From: JAIPEK01 sp041685935
GTDB lineage: Bacteria > Desulfobacterota > Desulfobacteria > Desulfobacterales > Desulfobacteraceae
Assembly: GCA_041685935.1 (NCBI GenBank)
Contig: JAWLES010000097.1
Span: 1-9,065 of the forward strand
Length of the DNA stretch: 9,065 nt
Direction: 5' to 3'
Both the position numbers and the translations under genes were made by a program. Shown here in pieces: positions 1 to 6,954 of the stretch (position 1 is its first letter; each line of letters starts with the position of its first letter). A model generated the notes under the pieces. That model saw only the letters and a program-made list of their open reading frames with translations, did not search any database and was not told where the DNA came from.

Positions 1-1679
1 CCCAGGGGAATGCCGGTCCAGTCCGACACAACCCTGGCGATAACCTCGGCATTAACTTCAAGCTGAATCATGGGTTCATCCCCCTGGATATCCGCAAGAA
101 CCCGGTCCGCACTTTCAAGCTTTTCCTTCAGTTCATTCACTTTTTCCGTGTCCTGCCGGTCGGCTGCACTGAGTTCATTTCTCAGTTCAATAATGTCCAG
201 GGCAGCCTCCTTTTCCCGCTGCCAGTTCTCCCGGATCTTTTCAGCCTCTTCTTCCAGAGCGGCAATGGTGTTGACCACCTCTTCATACGCAGGCTCGTCC
301 ACGTCCATATTGTTATCCCGGTCCCTTTCAATTGCCTTCCGGGTCCTGTTGAAGGCCTGAATGGAGCGCTCCTTGTCTTCAAGCACCGGCGGTTTGGTGG
401 CAAGGTTGATCCGGACCCTTGCACACCCCGTATCAAGAAGGTCGATTGCCTTGTCCGGCAGAAACCGTCCTGAAATATACCTGTCTGAAAGCTCAGCCGC
501 AGCTTTCACCGCCTCTTCCGTTATCACCACCTTATGGCAGTCCTCGTACCCGGGTTTGAGGCCCCTCAGGATCAGCTCGGTATCCTTCACGCCCGGCTCG
601 TCAAGTTTGATGGGCTGAAACCGCCTTGAAAGTGCGGGGTCTTTTTCAAAGTACTTTTTATACTCGGTCCAGGTGGTGGCGCCCACGGTCCTAAGTTCAC
701 CCCTGGCAAGGGCGGGCTTGAGAAGGTTCGCCGCATCCCCTCCCCCTGCGCTCCCTCCCGCTCCGATCAGGGTATGGGCCTCGTCTATAAACAGGATGAC
801 AGGAGTTTCATGGGACTTGATTTCATTGATCACTCCCTTGAGCCGATTTTCAAACTCCCCCTTCATGCCGGCCCCTGCCTCGAGAAGCCCCATATCCAGC
901 TCCAGAAGGGTCACGTTTTTTAAAACGTCGGGCACATCATCCGTGACAATCCTCAAAGCGAGCCCTTCAACAACAGCGGTTTTTCCGACCCCGGGCTCCC
1001 CCACGCAGATGGGGTTGTTCTTTCTTCTTCTGGAAAGTACGTCAATGATTTGGCGGATCTCCTCGTCCCTGCCGAAAACCGGATCAATACCTCCCTGCTG
1101 CGCCTTTTGAGTGAAGTTGTTGCAGAACCGGTCGATGAACCCCTCCCCTTCCCCGGAAGGTGAGGCCTGGGCTGAACCTTCCGCCCTTTCCGCAGTGGAA
1201 GGGTTCTCCTCGGATGTTTCGGTGATGGACCTGAATCGTTCGACAAGTTTATCCTTGCCTATCTTTTTCAGAACATCCGCATAATTCCCTGATATATAGG
1301 AAAGAGGCCTTGACAGAATGGCAAGAACCACCGCACCCGAGCGGATTTTTCTTTCATCAAGCTCTATGGATGAAATCATCCAGCCATCCTGGAAAAGATC
1401 AAGAAGGCGGGGTGAAAAAACAGGCTTTCCTGAATTTCCTGCTTGAAACTCTTCCAGTGCGGCTTCGATTTTCTGCTTCAGCATCCCCGGCTCAATATCG
1501 AATTCCTCCAGTATAAGTGAAAAATCGGAACGGGAATTATCAAGCAACTTTAACAGAAAATGCTCCACAGACACCTCGTAATGGGCCCTGGAAACACACA
1601 GCCCCGCACCTGCCTGCAATGTATTCGTACAAAAATCATTCAACCGAAAAAGCAGGGATTTTGTATCAACATCGACCAT
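1..1679 (-). CDS. clpV: ClpV (TssH), T6SS sheath-recycling AAA+ ATPase; C-terminal part off the window
   Basis: ClpV is a cytoplasmic hexameric unfoldase that pulls apart contracted TssB/TssC sheath so the subunits can be reused. The reading frame is open from the start at 1679 to the window edge (559 whole codons), with no frameshift. Residues 1-150 form a Clp N-domain of the ClpV type, including LCVSRAHYEV at 28-36 and EHFLLKLL at 39-46. A Ser/Glu/Gly-rich linker (about 152-180) follows. The first AAA+ domain has Walker A GEPGVGKT (227-234) and Walker B VILFIDE (294-300, with D299 and E300), then GATTWTEYKKYFEKD and the arginines R352/R353. A charged, Glu/Arg-rich helical stretch (about 435-530) fits the ClpB/ClpV middle domain. 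The last visible residues, VSDWTGIPL, are the junction just before the second AAA+ domain, so about one third of the usual 850-900 residues is missing because of the window edge. General ClpB is the alternative, but the N-domain type and its place after tssG favour ClpV. ATG 1679 is preferred over the in-frame ATG at 1685, which touches the Shine-Dalgarno site. Confidence 0.96.
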   Translation of the reverse strand, partial: MVDVDTKSLLFRLNDFCTNTLQAGAGLCVSRAHYEVSVEHFLLKLLDNSRSDFSLILEEFDIEPGMLKQKIEAALEEFQAGNSGKPVFSPRLLDLFQDGWMISSIELDERKIRSGAVVLAILSRPLSYISGNYADVLKKIGKDKLVERFRSITETSEENPSTAERAEGSAQASPSGEGEGFIDRFCNNFTQKAQQGGIDPVFGRDEEIRQIIDVLSRRRKNNPICVGEPGVGKTAVVEGLALRIVTDDVPDVLKNVTLLELDMGLLEAGAGMKGEFENRLKGVINEIKSHETPVILFIDEAHTLIGAGGSAGGGDAANLLKPALARGELRTVGATTWTEYKKYFEKDPALSRRFQPIKLDEPGVKDTELILRGLKPGYEDCHKVVITEEAVKAAAELSDRYISGRFLPDKAIDLLDTGCARVRINLATKPPVLEDKERSIQAFNRTRKAIERDRDNNMDVDEPAYEEVVNTIAALEEEAEKIRENWQREKEAALDIIELRNELSAADRQDTEKVNELKEKLESADRVLADIQGDEPMIQLEVNAEVIARVVSDWTGIPL

Positions 1680-1685
1680 TGTCAT

Positions 1686-1690
1686 CCTCC
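1686..1690 (-). promoter_or_regulatory. Ribosome binding site of clpV that decides its start
   Basis: The minus strand reads GGAGG, then ATGACA, then ATG. Two in-frame ATG codons are possible. The first (1685) directly abuts GGAGG, while the second (1679) lies 6 nt downstream, which is normal spacing. The second is therefore the likely start, and the protein begins MVDVDTK. Confidence 0.75.
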
Positions 1691-1700
1691 TTGACCCTCT

Positions 1701-1727
1701 GGCCCCCTCCAGGGGCCTTTTCTGTTT
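1701..1727 (+). other. GC-rich hairpin with a T-rich flank in the tssG-clpV gap
   Basis: GGCCCC (1701-1706) and GGGGCC (1712-1717) form a perfect 6-bp all-GC stem with a 5-nt loop, followed on the plus strand by TTTTCTGTTT (1718-1727). Read on the plus strand this looks like an intrinsic terminator, although no plus-strand gene leads into it. In the tss mRNA (minus strand) the A-rich flank precedes the stem and no U tract follows, so it would not be a normal terminator of the operon. There it would form a hairpin about 10 nt upstream of the clpV Shine-Dalgarno site. The inverted repeat is seen; its role is unknown. Confidence 0.45.
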
Positions 1728-1740
1728 GAAGAATACGGTT

Positions 1741-2757
1741 TTATTTTAAAACCGAGCAGGCCTTTTCAGGTGAATTGTCTCCTGAAAAAAGCCAGGTGTT
1801 CCAGCCCAGATGCGACCACCGGGGATTACCCGGGCGGGCGGTTTCCAACTCCCGCCCCTCGACCTCCACTGCAAGCCCCCATGACAGGGGCTGATTCACA
1901 TAGTACATCACCATCTGTTCAAGCTCGCCGAATGCAGGGCCGTCCGGCAGGAAAAAGTGCAGGGTTTCCGCATCCGCCCCGCGGATAAGAATCCGGAATT
2001 TCCCGGAAATATCCACCACCGTGGTTCCGATCACCGAATCCTCTCCCAGTGTGCAGTAAGCCGCTCCCAGTCTTGAATACTGGTCACAGGGGATCGAAAC
2101 CCTCCGAAAGACGCACTGCCGGACCGTCACATCCGAGTCAAGGCTGAAAAAATCCCTGATCATTGTTTCAAGCCCCTCTGCGGACCGGGGAAACTGGATT
2201 GCAAGGCCCGTGTACCGGTAGTACTTTTCAAGGTTGAATATTCTGCTTCTCAGGTGCTCGTTCTCAAGACCGAGCAGAGAATAGATCATATTGACGGCTT
2301 TGGGATCGTTTTCTTCACATATTTTATAAAACAGCCGGTACTTGGCCCATATTCTGAAAAATACCGGGTAAAGACGGCAGTTGATGACATCCACAAAGTC
2401 ACGTTTTATGGATTTTTCTTCGTTGAATTCCTCGATAAGGTCTTCGGTGTAAAAAGAGGGGAGTGGGGATGATGCACCGTATAATCCAAGAAATGTGGCA
2501 GTGATCCTGAACATACTGCTGTCTTTCCCTGCCTTTTCCACCGAGGTTATGTCGGTCCCGGGAAACCGTAACGAAAGTTCGGGACGCACCCGCACGAATT
2601 TCTCGAGAATCTCTTCGTGTGATCCGCTTTCAAATTCTTCACCAGAGGCGATTTTGTGCAGGATCAGCCGTATCGCCTGAACAAATGAAAATGAAGCTCC
2701 ACCGCTGAGAAGGCGATCCACTATTTCAGTTTTCTGCGGCCCGTTCTCGGCTCCCAT
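1741..2757 (-). CDS. tssG: TssG, T6SS baseplate wedge protein (ImpH/VasB family)
   Basis: TssG joins TssF, TssE and TssK in the baseplate wedge, the cytoplasmic platform on which the Hcp tube and the sheath are built. The 338-residue length is normal for the family. Family signatures visible are the N-terminal LLSGGASFSFVQAIRLI (16-32), RVRPELSLRFPGTDI (56-70), the strongly conserved FLGLYGASSPLP followed by YT (89-104), RDFVDVINCRLYPVFFRIW (119-137), and the C-terminal LGWNTWL (317-323). The start is ATG at 2757 with GGGGAG upstream, inside the end of tssF. The two genes overlap by 37 nt in different frames, which suggests translational coupling of two subunits that act together. The stop is TAA, followed by a 61-nt gap to clpV. 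Confidence 0.95.
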   Translation of the reverse strand: MGAENGPQKTEIVDRLLSGGASFSFVQAIRLILHKIASGEEFESGSHEEILEKFVRVRPELSLRFPGTDITSVEKAGKDSSMFRITATFLGLYGASSPLPSFYTEDLIEEFNEEKSIKRDFVDVINCRLYPVFFRIWAKYRLFYKICEENDPKAVNMIYSLLGLENEHLRSRIFNLEKYYRYTGLAIQFPRSAEGLETMIRDFFSLDSDVTVRQCVFRRVSIPCDQYSRLGAAYCTLGEDSVIGTTVVDISGKFRILIRGADAETLHFFLPDGPAFGELEQMVMYYVNQPLSWGLAVEVEGRELETARPGNPRWSHLGWNTWLFSGDNSPEKACSVLK

Positions 2758-4460
2758 GAAAAGCTCTCCCCTGAAGTGGTTTCCTGTACGATCAACCTGC
2801 TGTAGCTGTTTATACCGCAGTACCTGCTGAAAAACTCATCCATTAAGGACCCGAAGATCAGCACATCCCCCATGGAGGCGAAGTGATCCTTGCTTACCGT
2901 CATGGTGATTTTCTCCCCTCTGACCACCATGCCCCGGATCAACCTGTCCTCATTTTCCATGTGAAACCCTGAGATCCCCTGAATCCGTTTGAAATTGGCT
3001 GATACTCCGGCCTTGTCCCTGCTTTCAGGAAAAATGTAAAGCTGAAGGATCTGTTTGATGCTCTCAGTGTCAGCCAGGGTGGAAAGGTTCAGCGACATAT
3101 GGGAAATCAGCCTCCAGAGAATATCCCCGTCAAGGGGCGGAGGAACGCTCGGCGTGGGTGCCGTGATATTTGTAAATTCCAGAAGCTCCGGAGAATTGGA
3201 AGTATGAAGGTGAATATCTCCCGGCATGAGTTTTTCCGGCACCGAACCGTTGGTACATGTCAACTCAATGCTCAAGGTCTCCCTTGCCGGATCGGGCTTG
3301 TACCTGGAATAGGCAAGGGAGAGATATACTTCATGGGTATTGGTGACAGGGGATACCGACCGTGTCATTTTAAAGTAAGACCGGTTGTCCGAACCTGAGG
3401 AATAAAAATCCATCGGAATATACTCAACCGGCTGTACACTGCCCTGGATGAAACCCGTAACCCTGTCCACGCTGTAAATGTCGTATCCCGTACCGGTCTT
3501 GGATGACGGCCTGATCTTGATTTTATCCTTTGTATGATCCACCACCGCAGGGTCTGCCTCGTGGGGAAAAATATTCACCACCGGCACCGAAAACAGGGAA
3601 AAGTTGTTCCTGGATACCCTGGGCAGCTCGAACGGGGGATTGTCAAATTCGAAAACAATATCAAACCTTTGGCCGTCCCCTTTCCGTTCCCAGTTTTCAA
3701 GGCCGGTAAGCTCGAAAAAAAGAAATTTTTGCGGAAAGATAAAATACTCCTGGAACAGGGAAAACCCTGAAAATGAGTTGGCAGGATACGAAAACAACGA
3801 ATTTTCCGTGTCAAGGCCGAACGCTTTGAGGCCGGACTTGTCAAGCTTGTATTCCAGCCCTGCATCAGGGCAGACAAGTTTGATACCGGACAGGAACCGG
3901 GTGAGACACCCGAAAAGATCGGATGCTGATGCATACGGACCTGAGAGAAAAAACGGAATCCGCCCTGGCTTCCACTGGTCGAGAGTAAGGCCGGTTAGCT
4001 GACACGAGAGTGTTATGCTGAACTCGTTTCCCATGGCATACGTGGAGGCGGACACCACTGAAAGGGGGTGAACGTCAACATCAGCCACGGTCTTGAACAT
4101 GCACTTGACACCCTCCTTTTCCTCTGCCGCAAGAAAAGTTCCTTCAGGAACCTTCACGCTCTCCCGGGCAGAGGGGCCCGGGGTGAAAGAGACAATGGAA
4201 ACCGAGGGGACCGGACGCAGATAATGCGGGAAAACCACATCCATCAGTCCGTGAATAATTTCAGGAAAATCATCATCTATTTTCTGCTGAAGATGTCCTG
4301 TCAAGAAAGCCGTGCCCTCCAGAAGGCGTTCCACATCAGGATCAACGGATTCCGAGGCAAGCATGGGACCTGCGGCCGGGTGGGCGCCTGCAAATTCCTT
4401 TGCAAGGTCTCTCAGTTTCTGCAGTTCATTCTGGTAATATCGGCTGTACAATGATGCCAA
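2721..4460 (-). CDS. tssF: TssF, T6SS baseplate protein (VasA/ImpG family)
   Basis: TssF is the large wedge subunit of the T6SS baseplate and works with TssG, TssE and TssK. It is 579 residues from the start given here, normal for the family. The N-terminus has the family pattern YSRYYQNELQKLRDLAKEFA (5-24). It is followed by the hallmark block DPDVERLLEGTAFLTG (40-55), then the stretch through DDFPEIIHGLMDVVFPHYLRP (63-83), whose key residues are F65, P66, H70, P78, Y80 and P83. The C-terminus ends in the usual pattern, with FGSLMDEFFSRYCGINSYSRL and a final WEPR-x-GRRKL. The start is not ATG: TTG at 4460 lies only 2 nt from AAGGA, whereas TTG at 4451 (Leu4) lies 11 nt from it. Either could be used. 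The gene lies in the same frame as tssE, separated by its TAA and three codons. Confidence 0.95.
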   Translation of the reverse strand: MASLYSRYYQNELQKLRDLAKEFAGAHPAAGPMLASESVDPDVERLLEGTAFLTGHLQQKIDDDFPEIIHGLMDVVFPHYLRPVPSVSIVSFTPGPSARESVKVPEGTFLAAEEKEGVKCMFKTVADVDVHPLSVVSASTYAMGNEFSITLSCQLTGLTLDQWKPGRIPFFLSGPYASASDLFGCLTRFLSGIKLVCPDAGLEYKLDKSGLKAFGLDTENSLFSYPANSFSGFSLFQEYFIFPQKFLFFELTGLENWERKGDGQRFDIVFEFDNPPFELPRVSRNNFSLFSVPVVNIFPHEADPAVVDHTKDKIKIRPSSKTGTGYDIYSVDRVTGFIQGSVQPVEYIPMDFYSSGSDNRSYFKMTRSVSPVTNTHEVYLSLAYSRYKPDPARETLSIELTCTNGSVPEKLMPGDIHLHTSNSPELLEFTNITAPTPSVPPPLDGDILWRLISHMSLNLSTLADTESIKQILQLYIFPESRDKAGVSANFKRIQGISGFHMENEDRLIRGMVVRGEKITMTVSKDHFASMGDVLIFGSLMDEFFSRYCGINSYSRLIVQETTSGESFSWEPRTGRRKLK

Positions 4461-4462
4461 AT

Positions 4463-4467
4463 TCCTT
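4463..4467 (-). promoter_or_regulatory. Ribosome binding site of tssF, with two possible TTG starts
   Basis: The minus strand carries AAGGA just after the tssE stop codon. The first in-frame start candidate, TTG at 4460, is only 2 nt away, which is too close for efficient initiation. The next, TTG at 4451, is 11 nt away, which is slightly long. No in-frame ATG lies between the tssE stop and the conserved RYYQNEL block, so a TTG start appears unavoidable. Confidence 0.55.
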
Positions 4468-4469
4468 TT

Positions 4470-4883
4470 TTACCGTTTGATATTGACCTTGCCGCCTGGT
4501 TTAACCACGGATTCAAAAAAAACAGGTGCGTTTTTCTGCCTTGTCAGAACACCTTCCATGGACAGATGAATACTCAGAACATCATTCTGTTCCGTGTCAA
4601 CCATGACCTTGACATCCGACAGACGCTTTTCGTATTTGGTGACGGTTTCGAGGATCGATTTTTCTATCCGCTCCATGGTATCCGAGACTCCGCCGCCTGA
4701 GAAAACCGTCATATCAGGCATCCCGAAATCATCCGAGATCATCACGCTTCCCCGGTTAGTGTTCAGAATCTTCCTGACATAGTTCATCACCGAACGGATC
4801 TCGATCTCAGAGCTGTTTTCCCCTGATTCACCAATACCGGATTCAAGGGATTCGATTCTTTCCAGAAGCGTTTTTTCGTACAT
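4470..4883 (-). CDS. tssE: TssE, T6SS baseplate protein (gp25-like)
   Basis: TssE resembles phage T4 gp25, the baseplate protein that starts sheath polymerisation. The product is 137 residues, typical for the family. It has the N-terminal LLERI (6-10), a helix leading into ILNTNRGS (39-46) and DDFGMPDM (51-58), which correspond to the family's LLNTR and YGLPD segments. YEKRL at 84-88 fits the EPRL-type core motif of gp25 proteins, here with Lys in place of the usual Pro. The start is ATG at 4883, with a weak Shine-Dalgarno site (TAGGA) close upstream. The weak site and the hairpin just upstream fit a low-copy protein made in smaller amounts than Hcp. No tagJ gene intervenes between hcp and tssE, unlike in Pseudomonas H1-type clusters. 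The stop is TAA at 4470-4472. Confidence 0.93.
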   Translation of the reverse strand: MYEKTLLERIESLESGIGESGENSSEIEIRSVMNYVRKILNTNRGSVMISDDFGMPDMTVFSGGGVSDTMERIEKSILETVTKYEKRLSDVKVMVDTEQNDVLSIHLSMEGVLTRQKNAPVFFESVVKPGGKVNIKR

Positions 4884-4898
4884 GATCCTATTTCACCG

Positions 4899-4930
4899 GA
4901 AAGCCGTGCCGGCGGACCGACACGGCTTTC
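4899..4930 (-). other. Perfect 10-bp inverted repeat (mRNA hairpin) after hcp
   Basis: GAAAGCCGTG (4899-4908) and CACGGCTTTC (4921-4930) are exact reverse complements. After one mismatch, three more pairs can form inside (4910-4912 with 4917-4919), leaving a 4-nt loop. On the tss transcript the hairpin begins 11 nt after the hcp stop codon and ends 15 nt before the tssE ATG. No proper U tract follows on the minus strand, so read-through into tssE is expected. A role in stabilising the hcp end of the mRNA, or in partly stopping transcription, is inference. Confidence 0.65.
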
Positions 4931-4941
4931 ATTTAAAAGAA

Positions 4942-5427
4942 CTACGCTTTAGGCGCTTTCCAGGAATCCTCGGTTTCAATTCCGTCCGGCTCATACGTCC
5001 ATATGATTTTTTCGTAGGTAAAACTCACTTTTTCCATATCCTTGTACGGTTTGCTCTCTTCCAGGAAAACCAGGGGGTTGTACTCCTGCATTTCCACAAT
5101 AATCGCAGATTCAAGCTTGATGGTAAAGTAGTGCTCCTCTTTTCCGGCATCGGTGATACGGTAAAACTTCAGTTCGGTATCCATCTGTTCGCCGCTGCAG
5201 CAGGCCTGGAACAGACCGGGACTGCTTTTGTCCTTGTGCTTTATTATATGAAACGGCTTGTGCATACGCTGACCGGTGGGAAGACCGGTATGGGTGTCCC
5301 TCGGTATTTCCACCTTATGATCGATGCTGTACACCAGAATCAGGTCTTCTCTTCCTTCCTGGGTGCAGTCTCCCTTGATCTCGCCCTGATCTTTGGCCGT
5401 CACCTTGAGATACGATGTCATTGCCAT
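4942..5427 (-). CDS. hcp: Hcp (TssD), T6SS inner-tube protein
   Basis: Hcp forms hexameric rings that stack into the tube fired out of the cell, and it can chaperone small effectors inside the ring. The 161-residue length and the absence of a signal peptide are typical. The sequence follows the Hcp1 family: SYLKVTAKDQGEIKGD near the N-terminus (5-20), a tail loop with PTGQRMHKPFHIIKHKDKSS (50-69), the central LFQACCSGEQ (72-81), VSFTYEKIIWTYEPDGIE (134-151) and the final EDSWKAPK. There is no C-terminal extension, so this is a plain structural Hcp and not an evolved effector-fused form. The start is ATG 5427, 10 nt from AAGGAG. The in-frame ATG at codon 3 is further away. Cys21, Cys76 and Cys77 include an adjacent pair that may be unusual. 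A 28-nt gap separates it from tssC. Confidence 0.97.
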   Translation of the reverse strand: MAMTSYLKVTAKDQGEIKGDCTQEGREDLILVYSIDHKVEIPRDTHTGLPTGQRMHKPFHIIKHKDKSSPGLFQACCSGEQMDTELKFYRITDAGKEEHYFTIKLESAIIVEMQEYNPLVFLEESKPYKDMEKVSFTYEKIIWTYEPDGIETEDSWKAPKA

Positions 5428-5455
5428 GGTCGTTTTTCTCCTTTACAGATAGAAT

Positions 5456-6940
5456 TTATGATTTATCAAGCTTGCCCACAAGAGACAGGGTAAAAGAAGC
5501 ACCCATATACTTGAAATGCGGCTGAAGCTTCAGCGACGCCCTGTACCATCCGGGATCACCTTCCACGTTCTGTACCTGGATCTCGGCCTTTCGAAGCGGC
5601 CGCCTGCTGCGGACGCCCGGGCCAGGTTTTTCCTGGTCGGATACGTACTGGCGGATCCAGCTGTTCAGCTCTTCTTCCAGCTCTCCGCGGTCTTTCCATG
5701 TACCGATATTCTCCCTTTGAATCACCTTCATGTAATGGGCCAGCCGGCTCACCACGAAATTATACGGCAGCTGGGTCCCGAGCTTGTAGTTAAGCTCGGC
5801 AGCCTTGCCCTCTTCCGAGTTACCGAAACTCTTGGGTTTCTGGATGGAGTTGGCGGAAAAGAATGCGGCATTGTCACTTCCCTTTCTCATGGTCAGCGCG
5901 ATAAATCCCTCTTCTGCAAGCTCGAATTCCCGTCTTTCCGAGATCATCACTTCCGTGGGAATTTTGGTTTCAATACTGCCCATGGCCTCGTACTGGTACA
6001 GCGGCAGGTCTTCCACGGCCCCGCCCCCCTGGGGTCCTATAATGTTGGCACACCACCGGTACTTGGCGAAACTTTCGGTCATACGGGAAGCGAATGCGAA
6101 TGCTGCATTCCCCCAGAGGAACCGGTCGTTTCCGCCTGCCACGTCTTCGTTGAAATCAAAACTTTTCGCAGGAACCGTATCCTGACCGTAAGGCAGCCGC
6201 AGGAGAAAATGGGGCACTGTAAGCCCGATATTCCGTGAGTCCTCGGACTGCCGCAGTGACTGCCATTTTGCATACTGAGGGCCTTCAAATATGGAACTCA
6301 AATCCTTGAGGTTGGGAAGCCCTTCAAAACTGTCCAGCCCGAAAAATTCAGGTCCTGCCGCAGACACAAAAGGCGCATGGGACATGGTGGAGACACTTGC
6401 AATGTTCTGCAGAAGGGAAATATCCTGTGGGCCCGGCCCGAATTCATAGTTGCCCACGATCAGCCCGTAGGGCTGGCCTCCGAACTGGCCGTATTCTGCA
6501 GTATAGGCCTGCTGGTAGAGTCCGGACTTCATTATTTCAGGAGCGTCCTCGAAATCATCGATCAGGTCCTCCTTGGACACGTTGAGAAGCTCGATCCTGG
6601 TGTTTTCCCTGAAATCCGTATGATCCACCAGATATTTCAGGGAGCGCCATGCCGATTCCATTTTTTGAAATTCTTCGTTGTGAAGGATTTCATTCATCTG
6701 GCTGCTCAGTTTTGTATCGATATCGGCTATCATCTCGTCAACGATATCTTTTCCGATTTTGACCCCTTCACGCTCGGGTTTCAGAAGTTCGTCAATAAAT
6801 GCCTGAACACCCTGTTTTGTTGTGTCATACCCTTCATCCCGGGGTTTCAGCCGGGTGGCCTGAACTATTTGATCAAGGAGCGACTCTTCCTGAACCGCCC
6901 CGCTCTCCTGTTTCTGTTCCCCTTTTTTTTTCTCGGCCAT
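5456..6940 (-). CDS. tssC: TssC, large subunit of the T6SS contractile sheath (VipB/ImpD)
   Basis: TssC and TssB polymerise as a helical sheath around the Hcp tube, and contraction drives firing. The product is 494 residues, full length. Residues 20-33 (SLLDQIVQATRLKP, about 6842-6883) match the N-terminal helix that ClpV binds in Vibrio VipB. Next come KQGVQAFIDELL (42-53) and the domain up to about 200 with GLIVGNYEF (159-167). The highly conserved central part includes DRFLWGNAAFAFA (272-284), IIGPQGGGAVEDLP (300-313) and IPTEVMISERREFELAEEGF (327-346). The C-terminal handshake strands end in FTLSLVGKLDK (483-493). The start is ATG 6940, with AAGGAGGAGG overlapping the tssB stop codon. That gives a 12-nt gap and probable translational coupling to tssB, as expected for partners made in equal amounts. 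Confidence 0.98.
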   Translation of the reverse strand: MAEKKKGEQKQESGAVQEESLLDQIVQATRLKPRDEGYDTTKQGVQAFIDELLKPEREGVKIGKDIVDEMIADIDTKLSSQMNEILHNEEFQKMESAWRSLKYLVDHTDFRENTRIELLNVSKEDLIDDFEDAPEIMKSGLYQQAYTAEYGQFGGQPYGLIVGNYEFGPGPQDISLLQNIASVSTMSHAPFVSAAGPEFFGLDSFEGLPNLKDLSSIFEGPQYAKWQSLRQSEDSRNIGLTVPHFLLRLPYGQDTVPAKSFDFNEDVAGGNDRFLWGNAAFAFASRMTESFAKYRWCANIIGPQGGGAVEDLPLYQYEAMGSIETKIPTEVMISERREFELAEEGFIALTMRKGSDNAAFFSANSIQKPKSFGNSEEGKAAELNYKLGTQLPYNFVVSRLAHYMKVIQRENIGTWKDRGELEEELNSWIRQYVSDQEKPGPGVRSRRPLRKAEIQVQNVEGDPGWYRASLKLQPHFKYMGASFTLSLVGKLDKS

Positions 6941-6944
6941 GTTG

Positions 6945-6954
6945 CCTCCTCCTT
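6945..6954 (-). promoter_or_regulatory. Strong ribosome binding site of tssC overlapping the tssB stop
   Basis: The minus strand reads AAGGAGGAGG just before the tssC ATG. It contains two overlapping GGAGG-type cores and overlaps the TAA stop of tssB (6953-6955). Ribosomes finishing tssB would sit on it, which suits coupled synthesis of the two sheath subunits. Confidence 0.7.

Noticed and set aside
953..1246. Minus-strand open frame of 97 codons within the clpV region
   Set aside because: The frame starting at 1679 gives uninterrupted ClpV sequence with Walker motifs through this stretch, so this is an alternative-frame shadow.
3..1679. Possibility that the AAA+ gene is general ClpB
   Set aside because: The N-domain pattern (LCVSRAHYEVSVEHFLLKLL), the GATTWTEYKKYFEKD block and the position after tssG all point to ClpV.
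1701..1727. Hairpin as a terminator ending the tss operon after tssG
   Set aside because: The T-rich run lies on the wrong side for minus-strand transcription, and clpV follows at once with a good ribosome site. The operon is expected to continue.
3575..3934. Minus-strand open frame of 119 codons inside tssF
   Set aside because: It overlaps tssF in another frame on the same strand, while tssF is continuous and family-like on both sides. There is no sign of a frameshift.
4882..5493. Plus-strand open frame of 203 codons opposite hcp
   Set aside because: It covers hcp and its flanks on the opposite strand. The hcp frame matches its family over the full length, so this one is not coding.
5516..6238. 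Plus-strand open frame of 240 codons opposite tssC
   Set aside because: It is entirely antisense to conserved tssC sequence, with no recognisable domain. It is a shadow frame.
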